Source: Amoebidium appalachense
Taxonomy: Eukaryota; Ichthyosporea
Length of the DNA: 64,000 bases
Assembly: GCA_963693365.1 (NCBI GenBank)
Contig: CAVNZM010000007.1
Span: forward strand, 8,060,001 to 8,124,000
Direction of reading: 5' to 3'
Positions 1 through 27,404 of this stretch are shown here, in pieces. The notes under the pieces are model-generated. The model was given only the letters and a program-made list of their open reading frames with translations, was not told the origin of the DNA and made no database searches. The position numbers and the translations under genes are program-made. Numbering within the stretch: the stretch's first letter is position 1; each line of letters starts with the position of its first letter.

Positions 1-868
1 CCTTCACAGCTGCGTAACGCCTTTGTGCGTTTGTAAGACTTCTTTTGCCTTTTCAATGCTCGTGCAAGTACGTTTCATGCAAAGCATCAGTTGTTCAAGC
101 AACAACACGATGTGCTGGTATGGTTTTGTATGCAGTCATTGTAAAGATCATCAACCAGCGATTTTCGTTTTTGCATGTGCATGTGTCTCATGCGTGCCCG
201 TGCCGCATAACGTTATGCAGTTATTGCAGTGGGCCGTGTGTAGTGGAATGGTCAGTTAGTGCAGAGTGTTGCACATGACGCGTGGAGTAGCACAGAGATG
301 GAGTGCCGTAGCTGTAACCATCTTGAAGTGCAGATCTTGAGGTTGTTGGTGTGGAAGCGTTTCTTGACGTTCAATGTTGCTGGGCGGTGTGCCGTCACGT
401 AGGGTGGGCGGGTGGGTAGTTGTTGGAGGTGCAGAATCTTTCCATTTACTCTCTGGTTACCATCTACGAAGGAGAGACTATGATCCTATCTCCGTGACTC
501 CAGACTGACCGACACCGCGGTCTGTCCGATCCTTTATTTGCCGGGATATTTAAGAGTGTCGGGATATCCGCCAATCCGGATATTCATTCCGACCGTACAA
601 GAGCGTCAGTGGCCATGCGGCCTCCAACGGTCACCAGGAATCGCGGACCCGGTGCGGTTCTAAGTTGATACGTTGAAGTTGGGTGACTCCGGGTTTCACA
701 TAACTCAATTGGTTTGCATTCTTTATTCCTTACCTGCCAGAGGCTCAGGCTTTATCCTTATCTGCAAATACGGTAATAATTTTAAAACAAAGAACATAAG
801 AAAGGAAGATCTTACAATTGAACATGAATTCAAGCAGTCGAGAAAGTACACATGTCTAGTACGGTCAA
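1..868. other. Unassigned complex sequence
   Basis: No array and no supportable exon. 480-660 is GC-rich and contains the near-repeat cgggatat at ~541 and ~560. It could hold an upstream exon or promoter of a gene outside the window. Confidence 0.4.
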
Positions 869-1326
869 CAATGCACACATCATCATCATATTTGCTATCG
901 GCCATCAGATATATGCCCACGCATGAGCCTAACATAAAAACAATATAACAGAAAACAACAATGTGGCATTTCATAGGTTTGTGCACAAGCTTAGTAGTCA
1001 TGGCATTTGGAAATTGAATGTGCATTTCATAGGTTTGTGCACAGGCTTAGTAATCACGGGATTTGTTTGTTTGCAAAGGCGACACATATTTTTCTGGGCT
1101 GGGGCACATCATAAACTTATTGAAACCAAATTAGGAGCATCTCTATCATAAGTAACGGTGGAGATGTGGAAAAAAAAACTCCTTGCACATGTGTGCGGGG
1201 GTGGCAAGACATGCAAGCGGGAAAAAAAAAAAAAAAAGACCCGAAGAACAAGAAGGCACGTAAATACTGTCGCTTTCTCTATATAGCAACACTGCAGTAC
1301 CCAACAAGACACCAACATCCACCAAC

Positions 1327-1409
<83 letters not shown>

Positions 1410-2196
1410 AACGCTCATTCACATACACACACACGTGCAAAACAGACACACACGCACACATTCCCACACACCTGCACATAACTTTCTCCTCTCTTCCCTT
1501 TACGCCCCCATTACCCCCCCCCACCCCCCCCCACCCCCCCGCTTCCACCATCTTTACAAACACATCTAGACACATCTCATGTTCTTGTAATTTCTGTTTA
1601 AAGAGTATTATTGTTCAACACCCACCAGTGAATTGCAAAGTTTACTTCCGTGCGGCATTACTTGCCACACCCGCACACATGTGCAGGGAGTACCGCACAC
1701 ATGCACGCAACTTTCTCCTCTTCCCTTAACCCCCCCCCCCCCCCCAGCTTCCACCCTCCCTAAAAACATATGTAGACATCTCCAGCTCCTGCAATCTCTG
1801 CCGATTGAGCTTTATTGTTCAACACACTGGAACACCTGTGATCTGCAAAGACATGCAAACTGCCACAAAGAGCCTCATACACATGTACGGTCAACAATGC
1901 ACACATGCCATCAGATATATGCACACGCATGAGCCTGCTGCGTTCTAGCATAAAAATAATATAACAGAAAACAACGATATGTTTCAAAGGTTTGTGCGCA
2001 AGCTTAGTCACTGTCACCGGGTATTTGCAAGATTGTGCATTTCATAAGTTTGTGCACAAGTTTAGTAGTCACGGCTTTTGTTTTTTGCAAAGGTGCCACA
2101 TACTTCTCTGTCTGTCTGTGCTGGGCCACATCATAAAATTATTGAAACCAAATAAAGAGCGACTCTGTAACGGTGGAGACGTGGAAAAAAAAAATT
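869..2196 (+). repeat. Pair of ~320-bp direct repeats, each with an internal duplication
   Basis: Copy 1 (~869-1184) and copy 2 (~1885-2196) share tacggtcaacaatgcacac, ataacagaaaacaac, catcataaa(c/a)ttattgaaacc and taacggtggaga(t/c)gtgg. Within each copy a ~55-bp unit built on aggtttgtgcacaagcttag occurs twice (near 976 and 1030; near 1987 and 2044). A further shared piece (cacatctagacatctc, ttattgttcaacac) is found at ~1550-1690 and ~1750-1860. No coding signal. Confidence 0.85.
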
Positions 2197-2615
2197 CACA
2201 TTAGAAACAGCTGTCGGTTTCACTAATTGCCGCTGTGCATCATATCTACCACCTACTGAGGCGGTGTCTCCTTTCTTTTCTTTTTTTTTTTTTTTTTTTT
2301 TTTTTACTACTGCCGCCTGAGTAGATGTTAAACGTCGCACGTGCGGCAACACGTCAGTACGTGTTAGGCATCATATGCATATGTACAAGTTGTAAGGTCG
2401 CGTGGCGGAACGATCCTTATTTGTGTTTCGCCACGTGAGTAAATTGATATGACGTTTGTGTTTGTGATATATGCATGAAGTCTCGCATCTATGTCGTGCA
2501 TGTAAAAACTAGTGTTTGAAAGTGCAAACACATATGCTTAAAGGGCTTGGAGATTGTTGCAAAATTCAGCTTAAGCAGTTCCAAATCAATTCGAGATAGG
2601 TTGTAGTGTGTGTGT

Positions 2616-2662
<47 letters not shown>

Positions 2663-3162
2663 TAGCCAGGGGACTCTTTTGTGTTTAGCAGGCCTTTCTT
2701 TGATGAAGAAAGAGAGTTGTGTTGGGGGGGGTTGCACGGATGAGGTTGTGGTTGCAAACGGGTAGTGATATTTTTGAGGGGTAGGGTTTGGCGACTGGTC
2801 AGAGTATTAATGGCAGGGTGAGAAGGGGGGTGGGGGGGGGGGGGGGGGGGGGGGGAAGGGGGGGGGGGGGGGGGGCAGGGGGGCCGGGCCGGGGGAGAGG
2901 GGGGGGGGGGGGGGGGGGGTCGGACCTGTTAAACATCAGCCTGAATATGGAAAGAAGGGGGGGGGGGGGGGGGGGGGGGGGGAGGCCGGGGGCAAGAATA
3001 GAGCAGGGAATATGAACACTGTATGGCAGAAAGAGAGAAGACGACACTGTGGAGGAGGGAGCCTTTACGGGGTGGTTGGCAGGGTGATATCAAGGGGGCC
3101 GCCACCGGATGTGACAGGATAGTAGTGATGGTGCTGTAAAGACAGACTCTAGCCTTGCTCTG

Positions 3163-3422
<260 letters not shown>

Positions 3423-3580
3423 CCTCCCCCTCTCCCCCCCCGCCTCCCCCCCAGCTTCCCACTCACTCCCTTTCACTCCCCCCGCCCTCTCCCTCTCCTT
3501 CTTTCTCCCTCCTTCGTCTCCGGGCCCCTGCCCCCCCCCCCCCCCCCCCCCCCCCTCTCAAATCCCTCTCGCTCTCCTTG

Positions 3581-3640
<60 letters not shown>

Positions 3641-3926
3641 CCCTGCTCCCTCTCTCCATATCACCTCTACATGCCGTTGGGTGCTTGTGCATGTGTATTA
3701 AAGTCACATTTGCGTGTATGATTGTGTGCGTGCGTGTACATGCATGTGTTTGGCGATTTCTGCCTTTGCTCACTGTGGAGCGTCAGTGTTCTTTAATATA
3801 TGTATGTTTCAGGTTGTAGTTGAGTTGAATGAGGCTCGATCACAACATCTGTTCACGTGTGGGTAGCCTCGGAGTCTGCTACTGTAACACTTAGAACCTT
3901 GTGTACACACCAGGCACACACGCGCG

Positions 3927-3957
<31 letters not shown>

Positions 3958-4141
3958 GTGTACACACATACACACACACACACACAAACACATACATGTA
4001 TACACACACATATACACACACAACACACCCGCCGTGCACACACACGCACACACGCACACACACACCCCGTGCAGTCACAAAAGCGCACACAGACGCGCTG
4101 CGTCAGCGCGCACCGTAAACACACGCCGTATAAGCCGAGAC

Positions 4142-4327
<186 letters not shown>

Positions 4328-4458
4328 CAAGGGGGGGGGGGGAGTGTGTGTGTGTGTGTGTGTGTGTCACATTGATTCGACCGAGTTTGGGCCCATATCG
4401 CTGTGGGTGGAACCCACTAGATCGTTTATATAGTGTGCGCGCAGTGTGTACACGGATG

Positions 4459-4550
<92 letters not shown>

Positions 4551-5160
4551 CGTGCGCGTGCGCGCCGCGTGCGACTCCAACAGCATAATATTCAAGTGCC
4601 ATAGAATAATGATTAGTTTTAAAATTTCACCCATTGCTATTACTGCTAACTGGGTCTAGTATTATACCATACATAATAAATAGCAGCCGTTTACAAGTGA
4701 GAGCTATGACGTTACAGGAACCCAGGAAGCATGCCTACTATCAAATAAACAAATTACCACGGCATATCAGCCAAACAGTTTCAAGACTTAGTATACTTGA
4801 ACACATCGGTAGTACACGTCAAAATTGGTATCTTTTAAACTCACAATTTTTGATTTATAACAATCAAATAATAATAAACACGTACCACCGGTCAAGCCCT
4901 GCAGCAACTTTTCAATTCAGCATCAACAAACCAATATATCGACAGGTAGGCTAGGTCTAGCGAATTCACAGTGTTATGTCATACACGTTTTGAATCCCCC
5001 GCAGTGAAACAGACATTTACTTCCTACAGTTTTTACCATTTGTATTTCAAGCTCATACAAAACCCTAACAAGGGTATTAGAGAAAACACCATTACAACCA
5101 CCCCTCCATTTGCGCAAACATCACACACAGAACCCACCTACCACGCAGCTAAACTTAACT

Positions 5161-5418
5161 CTAAATATGCGAGGCGAGGCTCGGTCTTGCCAGGCTCGAT
5201 TTAGACTGACGTCTTCTAACAGTTGGAGATCGGTTAAGCAGAGACGATGATTCCAACTGGCCGGCACCACGCCCCCCTGCCTCCTCGTCCATTGAGTGTT
5301 GAGTAGATCGGCGGGACATGGTCCCAGATCCGGTTCGAACCGGTCTGGTGACGTTTGGGGCCGAAGCGAAAGGAAAAAGGTCGGCTGACTCGTTTGGATT
5401 CACAACGTCCCTGCTGTT
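5161..5418 (-). CDS. Doubtful Ser/Arg-rich terminal exon
   Basis: A minus-strand frame of ~85 codons of ordinary composition follows a possible acceptor (acccaacagcag) and ends in TAG: DVVNPNESADLFPFASAPNV, then basic Ser-rich sequence (RRRQSKSSLARPSLASHI). AT-rich sequence downstream (4600-5160) could be its 3' UTR. No upstream exon, partner or family was recognised. May be chance. Confidence 0.25.
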   Translation of the reverse strand, partial: NSRDVVNPNESADLFPFASAPNVTRPVRTGSGTMSRRSTQHSMDEEAGGRGAGQLESSSLLNRSPTVRRRQSKSSLARPSLASHI

Positions 5419-6375
5419 GGGTTAAATTTTGGCACGATGAGAGCCGGTGGGGGCACGGAGACTCAACAGGGAGCAGGTATGAGTCCTTCTTCACAGTGGA
5501 CCGTGTAAACCACAGAAGAAAACAAAAGAAAAAAGAGGCACAAAAACCCCTGGATATGTATGAGCCCCCCCCCCCCCCCCCCCCTCTTTTCGGGCGCTGG
5601 CTTCGTTGCTTGCATACCCAAATTGCACTGACTGGCCCGCACAGCTCATACACAACACACACGAGGTTTGCAGGGTCGTGGGGCGACTATGATACCCAAA
5701 CATCGACTTTTCAGTGACCAAAAAGGCAAAAGTATGCATTGTCCTATTGAGTCCATGCTGCCGGTGTGTGGTGCAACTGTGGGATGCCCGACTTTGTGCA
5801 AAGAGACCAAGTGTGCAACTTGGTAACGTGTCTGGGCACCTCGTAAATGCTCATCCCCCCCCCCCCCCCCCCCCCCCTCCCCCCCCCCCCCGCCCCAAAA
5901 AAAAAAAAAAAAAAAAAAAAACAACATTCTCATGGCTTCCCACTTCTCCCAAAGTTGAAATAGCACACGGCGCCTGCAACATATGCAATTTCCATGTACC
6001 ACCTATGTGTATCCCCCCCCCCCCCCCCCCCCCCCCCCAAAACCCTTCCCCATCCCCCCCCCAGCCCTCACAATACAAAGGTACTCCCTTTGGGGAGGGT
6101 GCGAGGGGGTGGGGGGAGGGGGTGGGGGAGGGGGGGGGGAGGGAGGGGGGAGGGTTAAGGATGGCTTAAAGTGTAAGACCTTCACATAAACGACGGACAA
6201 CGCTGCAGGTTTCTTTGCATAGCACACACAGAGATTATACATCACAAGATCCACGACTACAGTACATCCCCGAGTTTCGAACCATTCACCTAGCATGCAA
6301 AACCATCTCAGCAAATGCTTCTTCTTCTTCTTTTTTTTTTTTTTGAATAAATGGTCCTTTTGGGGGGGTGTTGAA

Positions 6376-11500
<5,125 letters not shown>

Positions 11501-11980
11501 TTTCCCACTTGGCGTTTGCCAAGCTGTGTAATATTTGAAATTGGGAAGTGAAATTTGTAACAAGAAAAACCAAAACAAAAAAAAAAGTTTCTAAAGGGAG
11601 TGAAATCCTTTCAGTGCTGTACATACAAAAAACTTTGAGTTTGCTTCCTGGCCGCAGGTGACCGTGAAAAAAACACAGCTGTTCAGTGTTCACCCCGACT
11701 CTTCCCTGCCCAGTGAGACCGCATGCCATGCCTGAAAATTAGAAATTGTTTTTGATCTTGGCGCCAAAAGGATCTTTTTAAATTCTTTAAAAGATCTATT
11801 TGTGCTAACCGATGTCTATTATCGATTTGCTGTGATTTCAAAATACTTTTTGCTGTTGGCGGCAGCCTGTGGGGCAGATTGCCGCCGGCCAGCCAGCGCA
11901 GCGCACAGTCGACTTCGCCAGTTTGAAAGTAATATTTCTAGCTCTTTTTGGGGGGGTTTCTATTAACGCAAACGAACAAA
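11501..11980. promoter_or_regulatory. Divergent promoter region between the MgtC-like gene and PFDN2
   Basis: The 480 bp between the two start codons contain no long homopolymer or dinucleotide array, unlike almost everything around them. The palindrome TTGGCGCCAA at 11758-11767 (followed by AA) matches the E2F/DP type of site. A GC-rich block at 11865-11905 lies just upstream of PFDN2. No TATA box stands out. Sharing of one promoter by both genes is inferred only from the head-to-head layout. Confidence 0.5.
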
Positions 11981-16208
<4,228 letters not shown>

Positions 16209-17728
16209 TGTCAGTAGTGTGCACCATTCATGTTTTGTGGTGGTTTGTGAAGAGCTTGGATGTGGAGTGTGGGGGGATAAGGGTGGTGGTGGGGCAATGT
16301 ATGGGGGGCTGGAGAAGGGGGAAAAGATTACACACGGTAAGGTGGCGTGTGGGTGGAAAGAAATCATGCATGGTGTAGCTGGTTTTGTGAGAGGGAGGGA
16401 AGGGGTCCGGGTAGCAACCTGGGTGTGATATTAAGATCAGACTGCAATCCTGCTTTTCTCCCCTGTTTTCTTTCCGCTTCCCTTTTCTTCTTCTTTTTTG
16501 TGTAGCTTAGTACAGCGTTTACTGTGTGGATCTTTCATTTTCTTGGTTTTCTGGTATTTAACGGTTTGGTGGCTCGTTTTATATTTTCTCCCTCATCCCT
16601 TTTGCTGGGTGACGTACACAACATGCTGAATTCTCCCGCGGATTTCATTCTGCAAGAGCCTTTTCATTCACCTGTAAGTTAACCTTTTCTTGTTGTGAAA
16701 CCATAGTTCTTACCTGGGTACACACACACTATAACATACAAGGGGTTTTTTCCTCCGGACCCTTTTTGACAGGTAGCCATGATACCAGGTTTACCTGCGG
16801 TTTATATTTTAGACATTGTGGTACATGTACAAGGGGGTGTTCTGTGTGCACCGCAGTGCGTGTGTACCTGTGTTTGTCGTCTAGTTGATGAATGCTGGGT
16901 GCCGGTCACCCAGCAAGAATGTACGCATACGTATCAACCCTTCAAGTCATTCTTAAACACCCCCCTCCCCCCCCCCTCCCCCCCCCCCCCCCCCCCAAAC
17001 AACAACAACAACAACAACAACAAAAGAAAGAAAGAAAGAAAGAAAAAAAAAACACAAACGCACATGGCCACCCGGCCCACCACCTACCACTACTACACAC
17101 ATTCGCACACTACCGTCACGTCGCCGCCGCCACCACGTGCACCGGCCGCGCGCGCGGTACCACATCCACCGCCACCGCCACCGCCACATGTCACCATGGC
17201 CACCTCCACCAGATATGTACACGGTGCGCATACGCACACCGTGGGCGTGTACACCACCACTCCGCATGTGTATGTTTGCCTGATCACCAAATAAGAAATG
17301 CACTGACACCATTACCCGTCTACCCTTTTGCAATTGTATGCGTAGCCACGTGAATAACATGCCAATCATACTGCACGTGATAACCCCCCCTCCCTCCCCC
17401 CGAGGCCATCAAAACACACATTCGAATTCAGAGTGTGATCTCACATTCCCTGCCAAACTGATTTGCAATTGACGTCACGGGGCTTCGAACTTCAAAGGCA
17501 CCGGTCCCCTGGGGAAAAAAATGTATTGTATTTTTAACAAGTAGGCGCATTCAGGCAAGGAGCTCAGGCACCGGTTGCAGCATCATGGCACCCAACAGCT
17601 CTTGGCTTATAATGTCCATAATATTGATAATTAATATTAGATAAAAATTTGCGTTACCGAGATTACTACCCCCTCCCCCCCCCCCCCCCCCCCCCCCCCC
17701 CCACCACCACCACCACCACAAAAAAAAC

Positions 17729-17767
<39 letters not shown>

Positions 17768-17963
17768 AAAAAAAATAATATTTACGCTCCCGCGACCGGA
17801 AAACAAGTCTAAATCTGGATACGAGTAGTTACGAGTAGTTCATGCTTTCAAGCCACTGCTGTGTCCATTACGCTACGGGCTGGTCCTTCATATTGGTTAC
17901 GTACATGGGTGTGGGGGCATTGAGTGGTTCGTTAGTGCCACTGCACTAGTGTCTTTCATCTAG

Positions 17964-18012
<49 letters not shown>

Positions 18013-18538
18013 ATACTAAAATTAGGTAGTCATTTTCGTTCTCAGGACTGATCAATGCAGGCTTTGCGTGGCCAGAAATAGTGGCTGTAAAAAAAAAAAA
18101 AAAGTAAAAGGGTTGTGTGCACACGTGTAGATGACTATCCTAGATCACCTTATTAATGCTGCACAGTATGATATTGTGATCCGGTGCCTTAACTTTCTTT
18201 CGGAGCTACCGATGCTAGCATCTGCTTACCCATAATATGTAATAGGGGTGTCAGATACTACGATGGCGCTCATTGTTGCCTAGCATGTACATATGTCACT
18301 GGCTGCATTTGATTGGCTGTGCTGGAAAACGCAGTAGGCCGTCGAATGTGGCTGGGCCTCCGGCAGTGTCCACGCAATAAAAAGTGTGTAAACCCCTATA
18401 TGCACACATGATTAATTTTGCACGTGTTTATGTCTGTGTCCGCATGTGCGAGGTGTGTGGGTGGGTGGGTCCGGGGGGGAAGAAAAGGGGGGGGGGGGGC
18501 AGGGGGGTTCTACGAAAAAAATCATGAAATTTCGGGCA
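16209..18538. other. Intergenic region between convergent PFDN2 and the small membrane protein gene
   Basis: No supportable exon. 16209-16800 is mixed, partly T-rich sequence that probably includes the PFDN2 3' UTR. 16960-17060 holds C, CAA and AAAG runs. A CRE-like palindrome TGACGTCA lies at 17470-17477. C and A homopolymers occur at ~17670-17770 and ~17964-18012. An AATAAA hexamer occurs near 18375 on the plus strand. 18480-18505 is G-rich. Confidence 0.6.
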
Positions 18539-18851
18539 TCAACTGTCATCCTCCCATTCATCGTCTCTCAACTCGTGCACAATCCACAAAAACGCCACCG
18601 CCGCCGCTACCGTCAACAAAACCATCGCAACATTTATCAACGCCGTATATGCCATGCTTTGTGCCCCCCCATCGCGTGCGGATTTTCGCGATAATATTGG
18701 GGCTAAACTGCCCCTGCGGAGATGTTCCACCGGAGCTTCCTCAGTCTCTTCCTCCGATGCCTCGGTGTCTGAATTTTGGGTGGGTGAATCTTGGACCCCC
18801 CTGGTTTCTGGTCGAGTGCCAACGGCCTTTCGGACCATTTTTGATTGGTGC
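18539..18851 (-). CDS. Small acidic single-pass membrane protein, last exon
   Basis: The exon starts at 18851 after a good acceptor (cccttgcag) and contains an ATG at 18838, giving 99 aa ending at a TGA. Residues ~22-40 are acidic (SDTEASEEETEEAPVEHL). Residues ~60-88 form one membrane segment (MAYTALINVAMVLLTVAAAV, then AFLWIV), followed by a short charged tail, HELRDDEWEDDS. That is the layout of a tail-anchored or type II membrane protein. I do not recognise the family. The composition is balanced and free of simple repeats, which supports real coding. The frame stays open upstream to the acceptor and joins in phase with a candidate exon at 20965-21075, so the true start may lie further upstream. 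It converges with PFDN2. Confidence 0.55.
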
Positions 18852-20964
<2,113 letters not shown>

Positions 20965-21075
20965 CTGCGTAGAAGCGCGGTTAGAGCAACTATTACAGAT
21001 GTAAAAGGGCTGCAACATTTTGAAAAAGAAAGCTTCAGAATATTGGCACTATTGAAGAACGGGATGAAAGAGGCC
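20965..21075 (-). CDS. Candidate upstream exon of the small membrane protein
   Basis: 111 nt between an acceptor (caccccccaacag type) and a donor (CTACGCAG before GTACAC) on the minus strand. Read in the frame that joins exon 18851-18539 in phase 2, it is open: ASFIPFFNSANILKLSFSKC then a hydrophobic run TSVIVALTALLRR. A further minus-strand donor, CCTCCCAAG before GTGAGTGAG, sits at 21562 and could end an earlier exon. The plus strand of the same stretch is also open and has a weaker acceptor/donor pair, so the strand is not certain. Confidence 0.3.
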
Positions 21076-21562
21076 CTGTTGGGGGTGAGAGAGCCGGCGG
21101 TACGAGAAAAGGCAAAACTGGGTGTGTGTGTGTGTGTTGGGGGGGGGGGAGCGGAGGGGGGGGGAGCGGGGGAAGGAGGGAGGGAGGGGGGGGGGGGGGG
21201 GGGGGGGGGGGAAGAGCAGAGAGGGTGGCTGTAGGGCGTCTGCTATCAAAGGGGAGGAGGTTAGAGCCAACAGGCAAAGCTGAGGTCGAGCTAGGGTTAA
21301 CATGCAGGAGATGGAAGGGGGGAAGGGGGAGGGGGGGGGGAGGGAGAATGGAAGAGGTATAAGCGAAAGGAGGAAGCCGAGGGAGAGGGGTAAGGGGACT
21401 GCGGCTGCAGCTGCAGAGGGGCGAGAGGGGAGGAGGGGGGGTGGGGGGGGGGGAGGGCAGGGGGGGAGCAGTTGCTTCGGCCGTCGGCTGGCGGAGGGGG
21501 AATGGCGAGGGAGAGGCAGGAGGGGGAGAAGGGGTTCAAGGAACCATAATATCTCACTCACC

Positions 21563-22369
21563 TTGGGAGGCTTTCACACAACGTGCTGCAGGGGGCTGCC
21601 TATCGACTTGACTTGTAGAGGCAGTAGGAAACATGAGCAGTATTTCTGAGTTTAACTAGTAGAACAAAAAGTCAATACCATGCCTTTTCAAAAAGCTTGG
21701 AAGAGACTTCTTGCCGTTGACCTTTTCTTACAAGTGCACATAGGCTAACAAATATAAGGCTGTAATATAAATGAGAAGTTACTGCAGGGTCGGAAGACGC
21801 GAAGTTTCGGCGCAGGACCGCTTGGAACAAAGTTGCAATTGGGGCTGCAAGGCCTCCTTGGTGATAAGGAGGCCCTGGTGCTCACGCGTTCATAACCAAA
21901 AATGGGTAGAATTTATTGGCTATGTGCGAAAGTCCTTGCTGATTGGCTCTGTGCACATACCTGGAATTGCATGCTCTGGAGAGACCAAGAGGACGGCAGT
22001 CAGTGATAGTGTTCAGCAGTTACACTCACAACAGCTCGTAGAAACTAATGTTCCGGAAATGTAAATTCAGTTCAGTTCAAAGGGAAATCATAAGGAATAT
22101 TTGAAAGGTACATGCGGGGCCTGACACGCCAGGTTACAGTAGTTAATACGAAGGCCGGGGCCCGGCTGTAGGGTCTGCTCTAGGGGGAGACCAACACGAA
22201 GCAACTCTCTCGGTCGCGGAGTCTCTCCACGGCTCTTGTCATGATCAATCTGTGAACAGCGTGTTTCCCTGTTTCTTTTTCCTTGTTGTAGCCTGGTATA
22301 CCAGGCACCACACTTGTTTAACCTCGCTTCCATTTTGCTCATATAGCAGACAGTTTCTGGCAGTTTGAG
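21563..22369. promoter_or_regulatory. Probable divergent spacer upstream of the copper monooxygenase gene
   Basis: About 800 bp of complex, array-free sequence between a minus-strand donor (21561/21562) and the first candidate Met of the monooxygenase. It contains a 9-bp perfect hairpin, GGCCTCCTT-ggtgat-AAGGAGGCC (21851-21874), and the perfect palindrome GCCTGGTATACCAGGC (22291-22306). Two short ORFs cross it (21771-22064 plus and 22342-22088 minus) but neither resembles a known protein. The promoter role is inferred from position. Confidence 0.35.
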
Positions 22370-26013
<3,644 letters not shown>

Positions 26014-26047
26014 AAGTTAGGGTATGATTTCACACGTCCTTAAGGGT

Positions 26048-26080
<33 letters not shown>

Positions 26081-26238
26081 AACACACACACACACACACA
26101 TAAACACACACACACACGCACACGCACACGCACACGCACACGCACACGCACAAGCACACGCACACGCAGGCAGGCAGCACAAAAGATCTCACGCTCAGTG
26201 AGTTTAGGTGAACTGTAAATTAACTGTCGTAACCAATA

Positions 26239-26606
26239 GACATGTTTTACCATAACACAATCTAGATAGTATATGATATAAATATCGTTCAGATGCCCGC
26301 TTTGGTAAAATCGTGAAAAAAGATATGCAAAGTCGCCAAAAGTTTGTATATCGCTCATATGAGGGGGCCAAAAGATATACAACGTTGTGATATGACAACT
26401 CGGGCCAGATCGTCTTTTGATTGGAGGGGGACGCATCGGAATGCGCACCAGGGTCGCGGTGCGTGGCTCACCGCTCGGCGGCCCGCGAACAATAAACTAT
26501 TTCTAAAGTCACTATGGTAAAATCGACACTGATCAACTAGTATATAATAAGTATATCGCGATATACTTATCATATACTATCTAGATTGTGTTATGGTAAA
26601 CATGTC
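26239..26606. mobile_element. MITE-like element with 40-bp terminal inverted repeats
   Basis: The first 40 bp (26239-26278, starting GACATGTTTTACC) and the last 39 bp (26568-26606) are inverted copies differing by one T. Immediate flanks carry a direct CAATA on both sides (26234-26238 and 26607-26611), a 5-bp target-site duplication. The 368-bp interior is AT-rich, has no transposase ORF and contains a 24-bp perfect palindrome (26547-26570) centred on ATCGCGAT. Size, inverted ends and duplication fit a non-autonomous DNA transposon. The superfamily is not assigned: few have 5-bp duplications. It lies 225 bp past the monooxygenase stop and includes an AATAAA near 26490. Confidence 0.8.
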
Positions 26607-26612
26607 CAATAG

Positions 26613-27221
26613 CAACTTAGATGTAATCCTAATAATAGCTCACTAAAAAACTAAGATTGCTAACTTTTGCCGGCTGTGGCGGCATGTTCATTTGTTTATA
26701 TTCTGAGGCTCCGACTTCCATTATGTATGCTAATTAAACAAAGCCTTGTTGGAATATGATTCTTAGTACTTTTCGTATTAGTGTAGTATTAGGAATTACT
26801 CGATATAAATATAAAATCCATATCGGATATATTAGCATAATATATCATCTACAAAAATGCCAGGGATTGATAGACCCAAAACAGACCTAGACTGGGCATG
26901 GATGCACTATCTAGTTTTTCTTGCTGATGTCGAACCGCTGCTGGTCAGCAAACCAAAAAAAAACACCTTTGAAAATGTGCTTGCAACCACAACCGATGAT
27001 CAATCGATCCCCCCCCCCCTCCACCACCCCCACCCCCACCCTCCGGCCCCCCACCCACCCAGTGGCACCCACCTACCCCTAGCTCCCAACAACAACAACA
27101 ACGTGTACAAACAATGAAAAATTATCCTTGCTCTCTGGCACCCACATTTCCCTCCTTCTCGCTCCCCTTTCCATGCATTTGGCGTTAAATGTCGTGACTT
27201 CCGTGTTAGCCGCCAAACATA

Positions 27222-27255
<34 letters not shown>

Positions 27256-27344
27256 ACCCAATCTCTTTTTACTTGGCCCCACTCTTCCCCCTCCCCCCCC
27301 CCCTAAACCCAACCCCTACCCTCCGACCTGGCCCCTCTCTTCCC

Positions 27345-27404
<60 letters not shown>

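Noticed and set aside
4634-4954. 106-codon plus-strand ORF of ordinary composition
   Set aside because: AT-rich, no recognised motif, no splice sites; may be 3' UTR or spacer.
16779-17353. Plus-strand ORFs beginning MIPGLPAVYIL
   Set aside because: Only ~40 codons of ordinary composition before CAA, AAAG and CCA repeats; no family resemblance.
21771-22064. 97-codon plus-strand ORF
   Set aside because: Balanced composition but no motif; overlaps a strong hairpin and a probable promoter spacer. Left as spacer.
22088-22342. 84-codon minus-strand ORF
   Set aside because: No motif, crosses the palindrome, and a monooxygenase leader candidate starts nearby on the other strand.
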